A stretch of 64,000 nt of DNA from Rubritalea profundi (GTDB taxonomy: Bacteria; Verrucomicrobiota; Verrucomicrobiia; Verrucomicrobiales; Akkermansiaceae). Numbering within the stretch: position 1 is the first letter of the stretch; every line of letters begins with the position of its first letter. The translations under genes were made by a program, and so were the position numbers. The stretch spans positions 1,258,421 to 1,322,420 of the forward strand of contig NZ_MQWA01000001.1 of the NCBI RefSeq assembly GCF_002954445.1. Direction: 5' to 3'. Of this stretch, positions 8,167 through 18,091 are shown piece after piece. Below the pieces are notes generated by a model. That model searched no databases and was not told where the DNA came from. It saw nothing but the letters and a program-made list of their open reading frames with translations.

Positions 8167-9616
8167 CTACTTTTTACGCGGGCGGATTGGCCCCCAAAAG
8201 CTCGCCTCCTCGATCAACTGCGCTTCCTTCTTCAGAAGTTGCTCACGTAGGGTACTCACTAGGTCGAGCTTTTCAGGTGCGCGATCAAAGCGCTCTGAAT
8301 TGTCTTGTTCGACTTGGAAAAGTAAGGGCGTATCTTCGAACGCTTTAAATCCATAGTTGTCACCACGCTGAGAACCTATGCGTATATGTAACTTCCACGG
8401 TCCCACACGAAGAGCCGATGGTTTGTTATCACTATAAGAATAGAGAAACTCAAAAGGTGGGACTGCTTGTTTCGTACTCATCAGATACGGGCTAACATCG
8501 CGTCCATCAATACTTCGATCTTTAGGCAATTCACCACCGACGATACTCACCAATGTTGGCAACACATCCAGAGTACTCATCGGGTTCTGAATCACAGTGT
8601 TAGGCTTGATCATTCCAGGCCAATAGAAAATCCCAGGAACTCGGTGTCCCCCTTCCCAGGTCGACCCTTTACCATCGCGGAATGGCATAGCGTATCCGAC
8701 GTGCATCCGCGCCTCGCCATACTTGGTCTTTTCCGACTCACGGTACTTCACCCATGGTCCATTATCTGATGAGAAAATGATAAGGGTATTCTTACTGATT
8801 CCCACTTTTTCGACAGCATCCAACACCCGACCTACTGAATCATCGATCTCGGCCATCACATCACCTAACAATCCTCTACGAGAAACTCCTTTAAACTTAT
8901 CGCTGGCGAACAAGCCGAGGTGTGGTTGATTGTGTACTATATAGGCGAAGAAAGGTTTCTCTTTGTTCTTTTTGATGAACTCTACGACAGCCTCGGTGTA
9001 GCGGCCCGTGAGTGACTCAGACGCCTTGATGTCTGATGGGAGGTTCTTAGCTATTACCGAGTAGCCTTTGATCGGATCATCCCCCTCTGGATCACTCTTC
9101 AGCAACATCGCACTACCATAGTCGTGAGAGACATTTGTCCCAATCCAACTCTCAAATCCGTGGGCTAAAGGCAGCGCATCGGAAGACATATTATTTCCCT
9201 TATTCGGCGTGCCTAGGTGCCACTTTCCAAACATCCCAGTCGTGTAGCCCTGTGATTGCAGAGCCTCTGCAATAGTGGTCTCTTTGGTATGAGTGTGTCG
9301 TGCCGCACTAGGCCCAATCACCTAGGATCCTAAACCTGACCGCGCAGGGTATCTCCCCGTGAGTAAGCTATACCGCGAGGCACTACAGGCTGCAGTGGCC
9401 ACATAAAATTGAGTACAATTCGCACCACCATGCGCTATTTTCGAGATGTTCGGAGTCGACAGAGTAGGATTACCATTATGCGCTTAGTCTCCGTAGCCAC
9501 TGTCATCGACAAAGAAAACGATAAACATTCGGTTTATCAGTCGCTTCACGCGCCTAAATTGTAGGAACGGCAAGCAAGGATGAGGCAGCCAGCGCGATGG
9601 GAAGATGGAGTTTCAT
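8167..9616 (-). pseudogene. S1-family sulfatase pseudogene
   Basis: Reading down from ATG 9616, a signal peptide (MKLHLPIALAASSLLAVP) is followed by an in-frame stop, then a frameshift before FVDDSGYGD, a second stop directly after it, and a third before VIGPSAARH. From about 9321 the frame is open for 384 residues. Sulfatase landmarks remain: metal ligands in DDSGYGD, the formylglycine site CSASR followed by LLTGRYP, FGKWHLG, SSDNGP and the C-terminal domain. An intact enzyme would be exported and would remove sulfate from polysaccharides or other esters. With three stops and a frameshift before or within the active-site region, no active product is expected. Confidence 0.88.
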
Positions 9617-9721
9617 AAATGAGATAGATACAATACTGCACCGGCGGGAGCTGCAACTAGCTTCCCTATAGGCTACAAAATAGCAGCTTAAACTCTTAAG
9701 CTGCTTAAATATGTAGTGGGA

Positions 9722-10021
9722 TTACTTCCCTTTGCTGATGAGTTTGGCGAGTTGACTCGCTTTGTCCAAAATAGCTGCCGTGTCACATCCGTGTGAGTAA
9801 TAATTCTTCAAAAGCATAGCGATCATGCTTGGAGTAAGCTTATAAGGCCGAGCTGAGAGAGCGTCACGGAGACCTTGTTTTTCATTGTCACGTAAGATAA
9901 CAATGGCTTGCTCGTGGAGTTCTTTCGGGATCAATTTTTCGATCTCTTCTTGAAGTTTTTTAGGAGTTGATTTTGGAAATCCGAAAGATGAAGTAGGAGT
10001 GTTTTGTTGTTCTTCTGACAT
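9722..10021 (-). CDS. Hypothetical 99-aa helical protein
   Basis: The frame is intact and begins MSEEQQNTPTSSFGFPKSTPKK. The body is amphipathic and helical (LQEEIEKLIPKELHEQAIVILRDN...). There is no signal peptide or membrane segment, so it is probably cytoplasmic. I recognise no domain. It lies isolated between the sulfatase relic (convergent end at 9616) and the M6 peptidase relic. The base composition resembles neighbouring intact genes and not the relics, which supports it being real. Confidence 0.5.
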   Translation of the reverse strand: MSEEQQNTPTSSFGFPKSTPKKLQEEIEKLIPKELHEQAIVILRDNEKQGLRDALSARPYKLTPSMIAMLLKNYYSHGCDTAAILDKASQLAKLISKGK

Positions 10022-10179
10022 AGTGGTTTGATGTAGTGAGTGTTGCTGTTTATGAAATCTTAGATCTCAAGGATTGAGGAGGCAAGAGTTCTAGATCCCT
10101 ATATGTCAATCATCAGAAGAGTCAATAGAAACAAAACTACCGACCAATGAACAATAATTCTCACGGTCAGATCCTATAA

Positions 10180-11180
10180 ATGAGTCCCGTCGATTCCACC
10201 ATTCACCCAGACTGGGGCAGATCTCCGAGATACCCGGCGAGGCCTACGTGGTGCTCAGTGGAAGTCATCGATGAGATGGCTGGTATCGATACCCGCACGG
10301 TGCTGTATTACCACGTAATAGGGGTCATCTTCCCGGTCAGCGATGCCATGGAGTTTGATGGTAATGGCCTGCGCCATATTTGCCGACTCGAGCAACTGCG
10401 GCAGTCACACGATCTCTCAGACAGCGGGCTAAAACTGACCGCCGAGCATCGCGCTCTTTTTGTCGAGATCTTCAAAACCTACCCCGACACCGACTTCCGC
10501 GAATACGATTACATCATCGCCAACATGCCGCGTATCGGCAACACAGCCTTTGGTGAGCGCGATGACATCGCCATTCCCTACCGCGGCGAAAAACTCAATG
10601 TTGCCATGAATATCTCCAGCGCTAGCCACACCGTCCTAGCTCATGAAGTCGGACATCTAATGGGGCTGCCCGACTTGTACACCTATGGTGGTGTCAAGGG
10701 GCCGAAAAACCCGGCAGGCCCGTGAGACATCATGTCGAGTGCCGGACAGAGCACCGGTTTTTTTCGGCTGGCATCGACATAAACTCAAGTGGCTTGACGC
10801 CGATAGAAAAGCCTATCTCACCAAGAGCAGCAACTCGCTGGAACTCACGCCATTGAGCGCGTCCTCCGGGGTTTCGATGGTTGTCGTGCCGGTGGATGAC
10901 CCGGCCCGACCGAGCAAAGTCTTCGTTATCGAAGTCGCCCAGCCCCTTCAACCGAAAAAGGGAATGGAGCACAAAGCCGAAGGTATGCTTGTCTACAGTG
11001 TGGATGCGACTCTCGCCAGCGGGCAGAATCCGGTCGTGGTTTATCCGCTGCCTAGACATGAACGATGCGGCCTTTCACGCCGGCGACAGCTTGGACCATA
11101 AGAACGTACCGTTCCGGCTAAAGGTGCTGAAACGTAACGCCAGTGGTGGCTACAGCATCGACCTTCAACTCAAGGACTGA
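10180..11180 (+). pseudogene. M6-family metalloprotease pseudogene
   Basis: The zinc motif HEVGHLMGLPDLY lies about residue 155 of the first open part. It is followed by GP-stop-DIMS, where TGA at 10723-10725 replaces the tryptophan expected in the family's 'WDIMS'. A run of seven T (10758-10764) then shifts the frame into FFGWHRHKLKWLD, the expected next M6 segment. A third shift near 11054 leads to LDMNDAAFHAGDSLDH and the true C-terminus at 11180. Intact relatives are secreted peptidases. One stop and two frameshifts make this non-functional as written, and the 5' end is also poorly conserved. Confidence 0.8.
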
Positions 11181-11519
11181 GAACAAGACGAGAGAAATAG
11201 GGACAGTAAAAGATAAGGAGTATTTCTATCTACCCCTAACCAGTGTCTTTTTGCTACTTTAGCTCGAATTTTTTCCACGGCCAATATGGAAGCATCGTTT
11301 TGGTGCGGACGTATGAGTTTGTTGATCGTCATCATCCCAGAGGTCGCGCCATCCAGATAGAGGGCTGAAATACAAATCATCAAGGAAGCCATCATAACTC
11401 TCTGACGAGTTTTAAACTCATATAGATACTTACTACAACTCACTTCAGACTAATATTGTCTATCCTCTGTTTAATCAGGGGGAGCGGGGCCAGCCGTGGG
11501 TCACCTTCAACCGTTATGG
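11181..11519. other. 339-bp interval without a supported gene
   Basis: A 92-codon minus-strand frame (11165-11443) covers most of this stretch but has no family features and overlaps the M6 relic. I see no clear terminator or RNA gene. It separates the relic region from the SHD1-like gene on the minus strand. Confidence 0.4.
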
Positions 11520-11984
11520 CTAGTTCTGCGTAGGCTTCTCACCTGCGGGTGTTCCTCGCTTGTTAGCTACTGGCTCGATCAGTCTTCCAGCGCTCCGCGC
11601 CGAATCGACCAATTTCTTGATGTAAGCCTGATCTTCCAGCGAGAGCGAGGTCAGCGGCAGGGTGAAATCTTTCTTGCCGATCAGCAAGCGGATTTTTTCT
11701 GCCTCCACGATACTGACTTTACCGGTCTTTTTTTCAATGGCGAAGGCAAGTAGTGAGCCTGTGATTTTCTTCTGGTCGCTGCTCTTCCAGACTCTCTCCG
11801 GGCTGACCACGACGAACTGGATCGTCTTGACGGTCTTCTTTGTCGTCTTCACTTTATCAGCAGGTTTGACGTTGATGCCGGCAGAGTTGAATCCATCGCT
11901 GCTTAAGCCACTTGATTGGGAGAAAGCCGAAGTCGTAGCAGCGGCGAGGATGAGGAGAGTTGCTAGGAGTTTGGTGGTTTTCAT
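11520..11984 (-). CDS. Secreted SHD1-like domain protein
   Basis: A signal peptide (MKTTKLLATLLILAAATTSAFS) precedes a linker and then a ~65-residue segment. It has the look of an SLA1-homology-1 (SHD1) domain as found in planctomycete and verrucomicrobial secreted proteins: W.S.D...ITGSLLAF, RLLIGKKDFTLPLTSLSLEDQAYIKKL. In that family the 'PL..LS..D..YI' ending is the most conserved part. The function is not known; protein-protein binding is presumed. It stands alone, upstream of the DUF1501 gene's 3' end on the same strand. The domain call is moderate. Confidence 0.6.
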   Translation of the reverse strand: MKTTKLLATLLILAAATTSAFSQSSGLSSDGFNSAGINVKPADKVKTTKKTVKTIQFVVVSPERVWKSSDQKKITGSLLAFAIEKKTGKVSIVEAEKIRLLIGKKDFTLPLTSLSLEDQAYIKKLVDSARSAGRLIEPVANKRGTPAGEKPTQN

Positions 11985-12077
11985 GAATTTGTTAGGGGGG
12001 CTTCGGGTGATCGTTTTTTCTCGGAATTGACCCCGGTCTTCACCAGAGCCTTATAATATTGTCAGTCTAATTTTATA

Positions 12078-13517
12078 TCAGGCGATGATCTCTTTGACGA
12101 CTCGGGATAGTTCCACTCCTGTGAGCTTTTGATCCAGACCCTGGTGAGGGTAGCTTAAGCGGTTGTGGTCGAGCCCGAGGAGGTGAAGCATGGTAGCGTG
12201 GAGGTCGCGGACATTCACCGGGTCCTCGACGACGTTGTAACTAAAGTCATCTGTTTTTCCGAACTGGATACCTCCTTTAACGCCACCTCCAGCCATCCAA
12301 CCGGAGAAACATCGTGGGTGGTGATCCCGGCCGTAATTGTCTGCAGTAATGTTTCCCTGGCCATAGACAGTCCGGCCAAACTCACCGGCAAAAACGACAA
12401 GGGTGTCTTCGAGCAGACCGCGCATTTTAAGGTCTTTTAGTAAAGCCGCCGTCGGTTGATCGACATCCTGGCATTGCCCCTTCATGTTTTCAGGTAACTT
12501 TGTGTGGTGATCCCAGCCTCGGTGGAATAGCTGCACAAAGCGAACGTCGCGCTCAGCCATGCGGCGTGCTAATAGGCAATTTCGGGCGTAGGAACCAGGC
12601 TTATGGACATCCGGTCCATACATATCTAACACTTCCTTTGGTTCATTGGAAATGTCGGTTAACTCGGGCACCGAGCTCTGCATGCGAAAAGCCATTTCTT
12701 GCTGGCTGATTGTGGTCTGGATTTCAGGGTCACCTATCTCGGAGAAGTGCTTGCGGTTCACTTCGTCCAGAGTATCTAACATCCTGCGTCTCACCCCGGC
12801 ATCGACTCCATTTGGATTGGAAAGAAAGAGAACTGGATCGCCTGTGCTTTGGAAGGAAGTGCCCTGGTGCTTAGAGGGCAAGAATCCGCTACCCCAAAGT
12901 CGCGAATAGAGAGCCTGCACATTCACCTTTCCGCTCCAACGAGCAGAAGGCATCACCACGTAGTCAGGCAGGTTCTTGTTCAGCGAACCGAGGCCGTAGC
13001 TCAGCCATGCGCCCATGCTTGGTTTGCCGGGGATTTCCGAGCCGGTACAAAACGAAGTCTTGCCGGGGTCGTGATTGATCGCGTTAGTATTGAAGGAATG
13101 GATGAGGCACAAGTCATCCGCAACGCTTGAGAGGTGAGGCAATAATTCGCTCATCCAGACGCCGCTCTTACCTTGTTGGCTAAACTTGAATTTGGACGGG
13201 ACGACGAGTTGCTTTTTGCCGAGCGTCATCGCTGTGACGCGTTGCCCTTGGCTGATCGACTTCGGCAACTCGGTTTTGAAGAGTTTGTGTAGATCGGGTT
13301 TGTAATCGAAGAGATCGATCTGACTCGGGGCACCTGCCATAAAAAGGAAGATCACGCGTTTGGCTCGAGGCTTGTGATGGCAGCCAGCTTGAACAGCGGC
13401 ATTGCCAAGCTGTGGCACAAGTGAGGCCAAGGCAGTTGAACCCAGTCCCATACCGGTGTTCAGGAGAAATTGGCGGCGCGATTGGTTGATGGAGGGTTCT
13501 GAGAAGTTAAAATTCAT
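12078..13517 (-). CDS. DUF1501 protein, Tat-exported
   Basis: The product starts with a twin-arginine-type leader (SRRQFLLNTGMGLGSTALASL) and continues with the DUF1501 pattern: RVIFLFMAGAPSQIDLFDYKP, HDPGKTSFCTGS, and GEFGRTVYGQG with GRDHHP near the C-terminus. The fold is related to sulfatases and alkaline phosphatases, but the activity is unproven. It starts 7 bases after the stop of the upstream cytochrome-type gene, the usual paired arrangement of DUF1501 with DUF1549/DUF1553 in Planctomycetes and Verrucomicrobia. The ATG at 13517 is chosen because the longer frame to 13652 only overlaps that neighbour's 3' end. Its length, 479 aa, is normal. Confidence 0.9.
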   Translation of the reverse strand: MNFNFSEPSINQSRRQFLLNTGMGLGSTALASLVPQLGNAAVQAGCHHKPRAKRVIFLFMAGAPSQIDLFDYKPDLHKLFKTELPKSISQGQRVTAMTLGKKQLVVPSKFKFSQQGKSGVWMSELLPHLSSVADDLCLIHSFNTNAINHDPGKTSFCTGSEIPGKPSMGAWLSYGLGSLNKNLPDYVVMPSARWSGKVNVQALYSRLWGSGFLPSKHQGTSFQSTGDPVLFLSNPNGVDAGVRRRMLDTLDEVNRKHFSEIGDPEIQTTISQQEMAFRMQSSVPELTDISNEPKEVLDMYGPDVHKPGSYARNCLLARRMAERDVRFVQLFHRGWDHHTKLPENMKGQCQDVDQPTAALLKDLKMRGLLEDTLVVFAGEFGRTVYGQGNITADNYGRDHHPRCFSGWMAGGGVKGGIQFGKTDDFSYNVVEDPVNVRDLHATMLHLLGLDHNRLSYPHQGLDQKLTGVELSRVVKEIIA

Positions 13518-13524
13518 GGCAAAG

Positions 13525-15953
13525 TTATTCCCGGGTTTTAGTGATATCCAAATTATAAAGTGTGTTAACGAGGACGGTCCATGAGGACAACTTAGCCTTC
13601 GATCCGGCATCTGGTAGTTCGAGTCCCTCGCAGAGCTTTTCGGCCAGAGCACTATTCGCTAGATAAGCGACTTCGAGATCCTTCAATAGTTTGATCAATG
13701 TCTCACCCTCTAAAGCGTCGGGGAGTTTTGAGGTTACCGTTTCGTAAACGAAATCGACCTTGCTTGCTCTGAGAGTTCCTTATTAGCGAGAGCGTCCGCG
13801 GCAAGCTTGCGTGCGGCCTTCATGTACTCGGTCTCATTCAGCAGTAACAGTGCCTGGGTGGAGGTATTTGTGCGTTCACGGCGAGAGATACAGGCATCAC
13901 GGATGGGTGAGTTGAGAATCGTCATCTGCGGAGGCGGTATCGCCCTTTTCCAGAAGGTATAGACACTGCGGCGATAGATGGACGCACCCGTATCGGGTTT
14001 GAAGCTCTCATTGGTCATGGACACGGCCCTCCAGAGCCCATCGGGCTGCGGTGGCTTAACGCTTCTGCCATACATCTCTTTCGAGAGCAGGCCGCTGGTC
14101 ACTAGAATCTGGTCACGGATCATTTCAGCATCCATCCTGAAGCGCGATCCGCGAGAGAGTAGTCGATTTTCCTGATCTTTCCTGAATTGTTCAGGAGTGG
14201 CGACTGACGACTGCCTGTAAGTTTTCGACATCACCATTTGTTTTACCAGCGCTTTGATGTCCCATCCTGATTTGACAAAAGAAACGGCTAGGTGATCTAG
14301 CAGCTCTGGGTGGCTGGGGACTTCGCCTTGGGTACCGAGATCCTCGGACGTCTTGACGAGTCCCACTCCGAAGAATTGTTGCCAGAAGCGGTTCACGGCA
14401 ACTCGCGCGGTCAGCGGGTGCTTGGGATCGACGAACCATTCGGCTAAGTCCAAGCGTGAAGCGACTTTGCCAGCCATCTTAAGCGGAGGGAGAAAACCGG
14501 GAGTCCCACGCTGCACTTGCTCACCTGGAGCATCATACTCGCCACGGACTCTGACGAAAGTAGGTCGAATTTCCTCCCGCTCTTTCGACACCATCGCCTT
14601 TGAAATCGATCTATCAAAGTCGTTTCGCAGCTTGCGCACGCTTCCTAATTTGGCCCTAGCAGCCTGGGTCTTTTTCCCCAATGCCGCTTTCTCCGCTGGT
14701 ACTTTCGCCTTTCCTGCTGCGGTCTTGGCGGCATTCAATTCCTTGGATAGGCTCGCCATCTGTAGTTCAAAATCAGCAAGCTGCTGCTTTTTCTCTGGAC
14801 TAGCCATAATGATGAAAGGAGCCTGGAGACCATCCCTTTCACCTCCCTTGGTTTCGGGCTCTGCATCGAAATTGTTGAAGAAGGCATATAGGGAATAAAA
14901 ATCCTTTTGAGTAATCGGATCGTACTTGTGATCGTGGCACTGAGCGCACTGCACGGTCAGTCCCATGAACGCCGTTCCAACCGCGGTGACCCGGTCCAGC
15001 ACATTCTTGAAGTGGCTTTCCTCTGGTAGGGCGGTGCCCTTGTCAATAATCAGATGGAGCCGATTGAATCCCGATGCCACCATAGCATCATTTCCAGCGT
15101 CCGGAATCAAATCACCCGCTAGCTGGTAGCGTAGAAAGTCGTTATAGCCGAGGTTGTCGTTGAAGGCGCGAATCACCCAGTCCCGATACGCAAAGTTGTT
15201 TCGATAGAAATCTTTGTGCATGCCATTGCTGTCGGCAAAACGCACAAGATCCAGCCAGTAACGAGTCATATGTTCGCCATACCCTGGCCGAGCAATAAGA
15301 TCATCAACAAGTGACTCATAGGCGTTTGAGCGGTCGTCAGCGACGAAAGCCTGCACCTCTTCAAGAGTCGGGGGCAGTCCAGTAAGGTCAAAACTCAATC
15401 GGCGAATCAAGGTCCGTTTGTCCGCTTCGGTTGATGGTTTGATCCCCACTTTTTCCAGTCGATGAAGAATATGAGAATCAATAGCTTGGTCACTCCAGTC
15501 ACGTTTCTTCACCTCGGGAGTCTCCGGTGCTTGCGGAGGAACGAACGCCCAGAACTTCTCGTATTTTGCCCCCTGCAGAATCCAGCGCTTGACGATCTCT
15601 CGCTCACTTTGGGAAAGCACTTTTTTATGCGAATCTGCCGGCGGCATCACATCATCCTCATCGGTAGTAATGATCCTCTGCCACAGCTCGCTCTTTTTAA
15701 GAGATTTAGGCACTAGGGCTGTAGAGCCTTTGTGTGTGCGATAAGCACCTTCCTTGCCATCGGACAGATCCAGCCGAAGGTGAGCTTCGCGGTGGTTGGC
15801 ATCAAAACCGTGGCAGGCAAAGCAACGGTCAGAAAGTATCGGTCTGACATCGAGGTTGAAGGAAACCTCGTCCCCCGCTTGTGAGACTGTGAGCAGTTGA
15901 GGAAGCACACCAAAGATAGCAACGAGGAAGGAAAATCTCTGGGAGTTATTCAT
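13525..15953 (-). CDS. Planctomycete-type cytochrome C / DUF1549 / DUF1553 protein, one frameshift
   Basis: A signal peptide is followed by a haem-binding CFACH motif (PSCyt1 domain, about 43-47), then DUF1549 (RRLSFDLTGLPPTLEEV), a second CAQCH site with DHKYDPITQKDFY, a coiled linker and DUF1553 (HPLTARVAVNRFWQQFFG). The uninterrupted frame ends at 13734 in ISFTKR. The neighbouring frame supplies the expected end, VYETVTSKLPD to WTVLVNTLYNLDITKTRE, stopping at 13525. One extra G at the GG opposite 13758-13759 joins them into 809 aa. It is exported and haem-binding; its substrate is unknown. It forms an operon with the DUF1501 gene. Confidence 0.85.
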
Positions 15954-16564
15954 GATTGTTTGCTATTACTAGGAATTTACTTTTCGAGGGAAGTGGTTGG
16001 AGAGCATCGAGTTGGGGGGAGAATGGGTGTGCTGGAAAAGGTAGGACGAAAATGACGAGTGCGCAATGGCCTGTTCCTTTTCTTCTTCATATTTCCATAA
16101 TATGTCACGTATGACCTCCTTGAATTCACCTTCCTGCCACCCTTTGCTCCATCTACTTTCACAGGTCTCAACACTACTATGGTGGCTCTGACTTCTTGCT
16201 CACTCCGGCAGTTCCACGGATATCTATTTCTTCCAACAAGATCTCTCAGCTTAGTTCACTAGCACTTCTCTAGATCCTGCCCCCAATCATCCCATGAAGT
16301 CCTCCGAGGCGTTGTGTAGTCTTCCTCTTTGGTTCCCGCGATGTGCACTATTTAACGACGAGCCGTCGACCAATGTGCTTTCTACACTCGCTCCATTTGC
16401 TAACTTTCAGCACAATGTGTCCGTGCGTTCACAGACGCGCTGATGTTGGAGCTTCAGCCAACGGGCACTTTTACTTATATATACCTATATATATGCGGCT
16501 GCGCCTTTGCCTAGGCTGGTTTGATTTTTATCGTTAGCGAAAACTTTGATTAGACATCACCAAC
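15954..16564. other. 611-bp non-coding interval
   Basis: It lies between the minus-strand DUF1553 gene start and the end of folP. Only short unconvincing frames occur. Notable are an AT-rich stretch with tatata words (16475-16500) and pyrimidine-rich sequence from 16130 to 16300. The promoter of the DUF1553/DUF1501 operon should lie in the left part, but I cannot point to a clear -35/-10 pair. Confidence 0.4.
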
Positions 16565-17404
16565 TTACTCTAAATTTAGCACAGCTTCAGCCATCCGCAT
16601 CGCCTCAAAGTTAGGCTTCACCTGGTGGACTCGGTGCACCTGAGCGCCTGCCATCCGTCCTAGACTCGTGAGAGCTACAGTGCCAGTGTCGCGATCCTCG
16701 GCAGTTTCCAGTCCTAGCACGGCTCCAATCATTGACTTTCGAGAGACTCCCAACATTAGCGGACGGTCATTCACCTGCAAGGAGGATAGCCCGTGCAGCA
16801 GCTGCAAGTTGTGCTCCACGGTTTTTCCAAAGCCGACGCCTGGATCAAAACAAAGCGACTGAGGATTCACTCCTAATTTCACCAATGTCCTATAGCGTTC
16901 TTCAAAAAATGCTCTCACCTCGCGCAGCACATCTTCATACACTGGCTTACTCTGCATGTAATCAGGCATCCCCTGCATATGCATGACAACCACTCCCACT
17001 CCCTCCTGTGCACAAACTTTAGACATATTGACATCCCCCATCAGTCCTGTGACATCATTGACTATATCTGCGCCGGCCTCGATCGCCTGACGGGCGACTT
17101 CCGCCTTGCTCGTGTCTATCGAGATCAAACAATCACTCACCTCACGGAGCGCTCGGATCACTGGAATGACTCGCGCTAGCTCTTCTTGTTCAGAAACTTT
17201 CGGCGCACCCGGTCGAGTGGATTCGCCTCCGACATCGATAATCTCAGCTCCATCCTGCAGCATCCCTATAGCATGCTGCACAGCTTGACGAGGGTCGGCA
17301 TAGCTGCCTCCATCAGAAAAAGAATCCGGGGTCGCGTTGAGAATCCCCATGATGAGTCCCCTCTCTGTGAGGTCGATAACTCGACGTCTTGTTTTCCAGC
17401 GCAT
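16565..17404 (-). CDS. folP: Dihydropteroate synthase
   Basis: FolP condenses p-aminobenzoate with dihydropterin pyrophosphate in folate synthesis; it is the sulfonamide target. The 279-aa TIM barrel shows both signatures: GILNATPDSFSDGG (20-33) and GESTRPG (60-66). It also has DIVNDVTGL, FDPGVGFGKT and the C-terminal SRKSMIG. The start MRWKTRRRVIDL is slightly short but gives a complete domain. It is divergent from the secreted-protein gene at 17484, with an 79-bp shared upstream region. There are no other folate genes nearby. Confidence 0.96.
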   Translation of the reverse strand: MRWKTRRRVIDLTERGLIMGILNATPDSFSDGGSYADPRQAVQHAIGMLQDGAEIIDVGGESTRPGAPKVSEQEELARVIPVIRALREVSDCLISIDTSKAEVARQAIEAGADIVNDVTGLMGDVNMSKVCAQEGVGVVVMHMQGMPDYMQSKPVYEDVLREVRAFFEERYRTLVKLGVNPQSLCFDPGVGFGKTVEHNLQLLHGLSSLQVNDRPLMLGVSRKSMIGAVLGLETAEDRDTGTVALTSLGRMAGAQVHRVHQVKPNFEAMRMAEAVLNLE

Positions 17405-17483
17405 ACTGTGAGTAAGACATTCTATAGCACTCTGGCAAACTGAAAACTTGCAAGCTGCCGAAATAGTTGCTTATCTACTCGGT

Positions 17484-18086
17484 ATGACCACTATACCTCG
17501 CATCTTCGCCTTGATGCTCGCTGCCTGTGCCTGCCTCCAAACTCCCGTGGATGCTCAGAAAAAAAGCACCAGTAAGTCAGGGCACCTTGCTCGCATTTCT
17601 AAAAATAGGGATGGCTCGACCACTAAATTTGTGCGCGACCCAGGGAATAGAACCATGAAAAAGCTCACCTACATTGAGACAGCCAATGGCGAGAAAGTCG
17701 TACGCTCACGCACATTCTACCGACGTGATGTATTCGGCAACCTCCGCAGCGGAGAAATTTATGATGGCCAAAAAAAGAAGCTATTTCGCGTGGTCTACGG
17801 CTACCACGTAGACACTGGCCGGCTGATCGCTGAAGACATGTTCGACGCCCGAGTCAGACGCACCTACCCAAATGACCCCAGCAAGGAACAACCCGTACGC
17901 GCCACTCGCTACCACTACAACGCTCAGGGAGAACGTAGTGCCCCGACCACCTTCACCTCGCAGCCCGGAAGATCCTCTGAAGATCTCATGGGTTGGTTAA
18001 ACCGCAATAAGCCATTTAGTGACGTCGACCGTGATCCCTTCAAAAAAGTCCCAGCCAACCCGAACGCCAAACTGCTAGGTCAATAG
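17484..18086 (+). CDS. Secreted hypothetical protein
   Basis: The ATG at 17484 opens with a clear signal peptide (MTTIPRIFALMLAACACLQTPVDAQ), which is why it is preferred over the upstream in-frame start at 17448. The mature 175 residues are basic and hydrophilic, with repeated YD/YG-containing strands such as FYRRDVFGNLRSGEIYDGQ and KKKLFRVVYGYHVDTGRL. This suggests a small beta-rich domain. I recognise no named family. It stops 5 bases before the next gene at 18092, so the two are almost certainly co-transcribed and perhaps translationally coupled. Confidence 0.65.
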   Translation: MTTIPRIFALMLAACACLQTPVDAQKKSTSKSGHLARISKNRDGSTTKFVRDPGNRTMKKLTYIETANGEKVVRSRTFYRRDVFGNLRSGEIYDGQKKKLFRVVYGYHVDTGRLIAEDMFDARVRRTYPNDPSKEQPVRATRYHYNAQGERSAPTTFTSQPGRSSEDLMGWLNRNKPFSDVDRDPFKKVPANPNAKLLGQ

Positions 18087-18091
18087 CCACG

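Noticed and set aside
11165-11443. 92-codon minus-strand frame
   Set aside because: It has no family pattern, overlaps the M6 relic's end, and its composition gives no support.
16343-16537. 64-codon plus-strand frame in the 15954-16564 spacer
   Set aside because: Low plausibility of sequence and no start signal; treated as non-coding.
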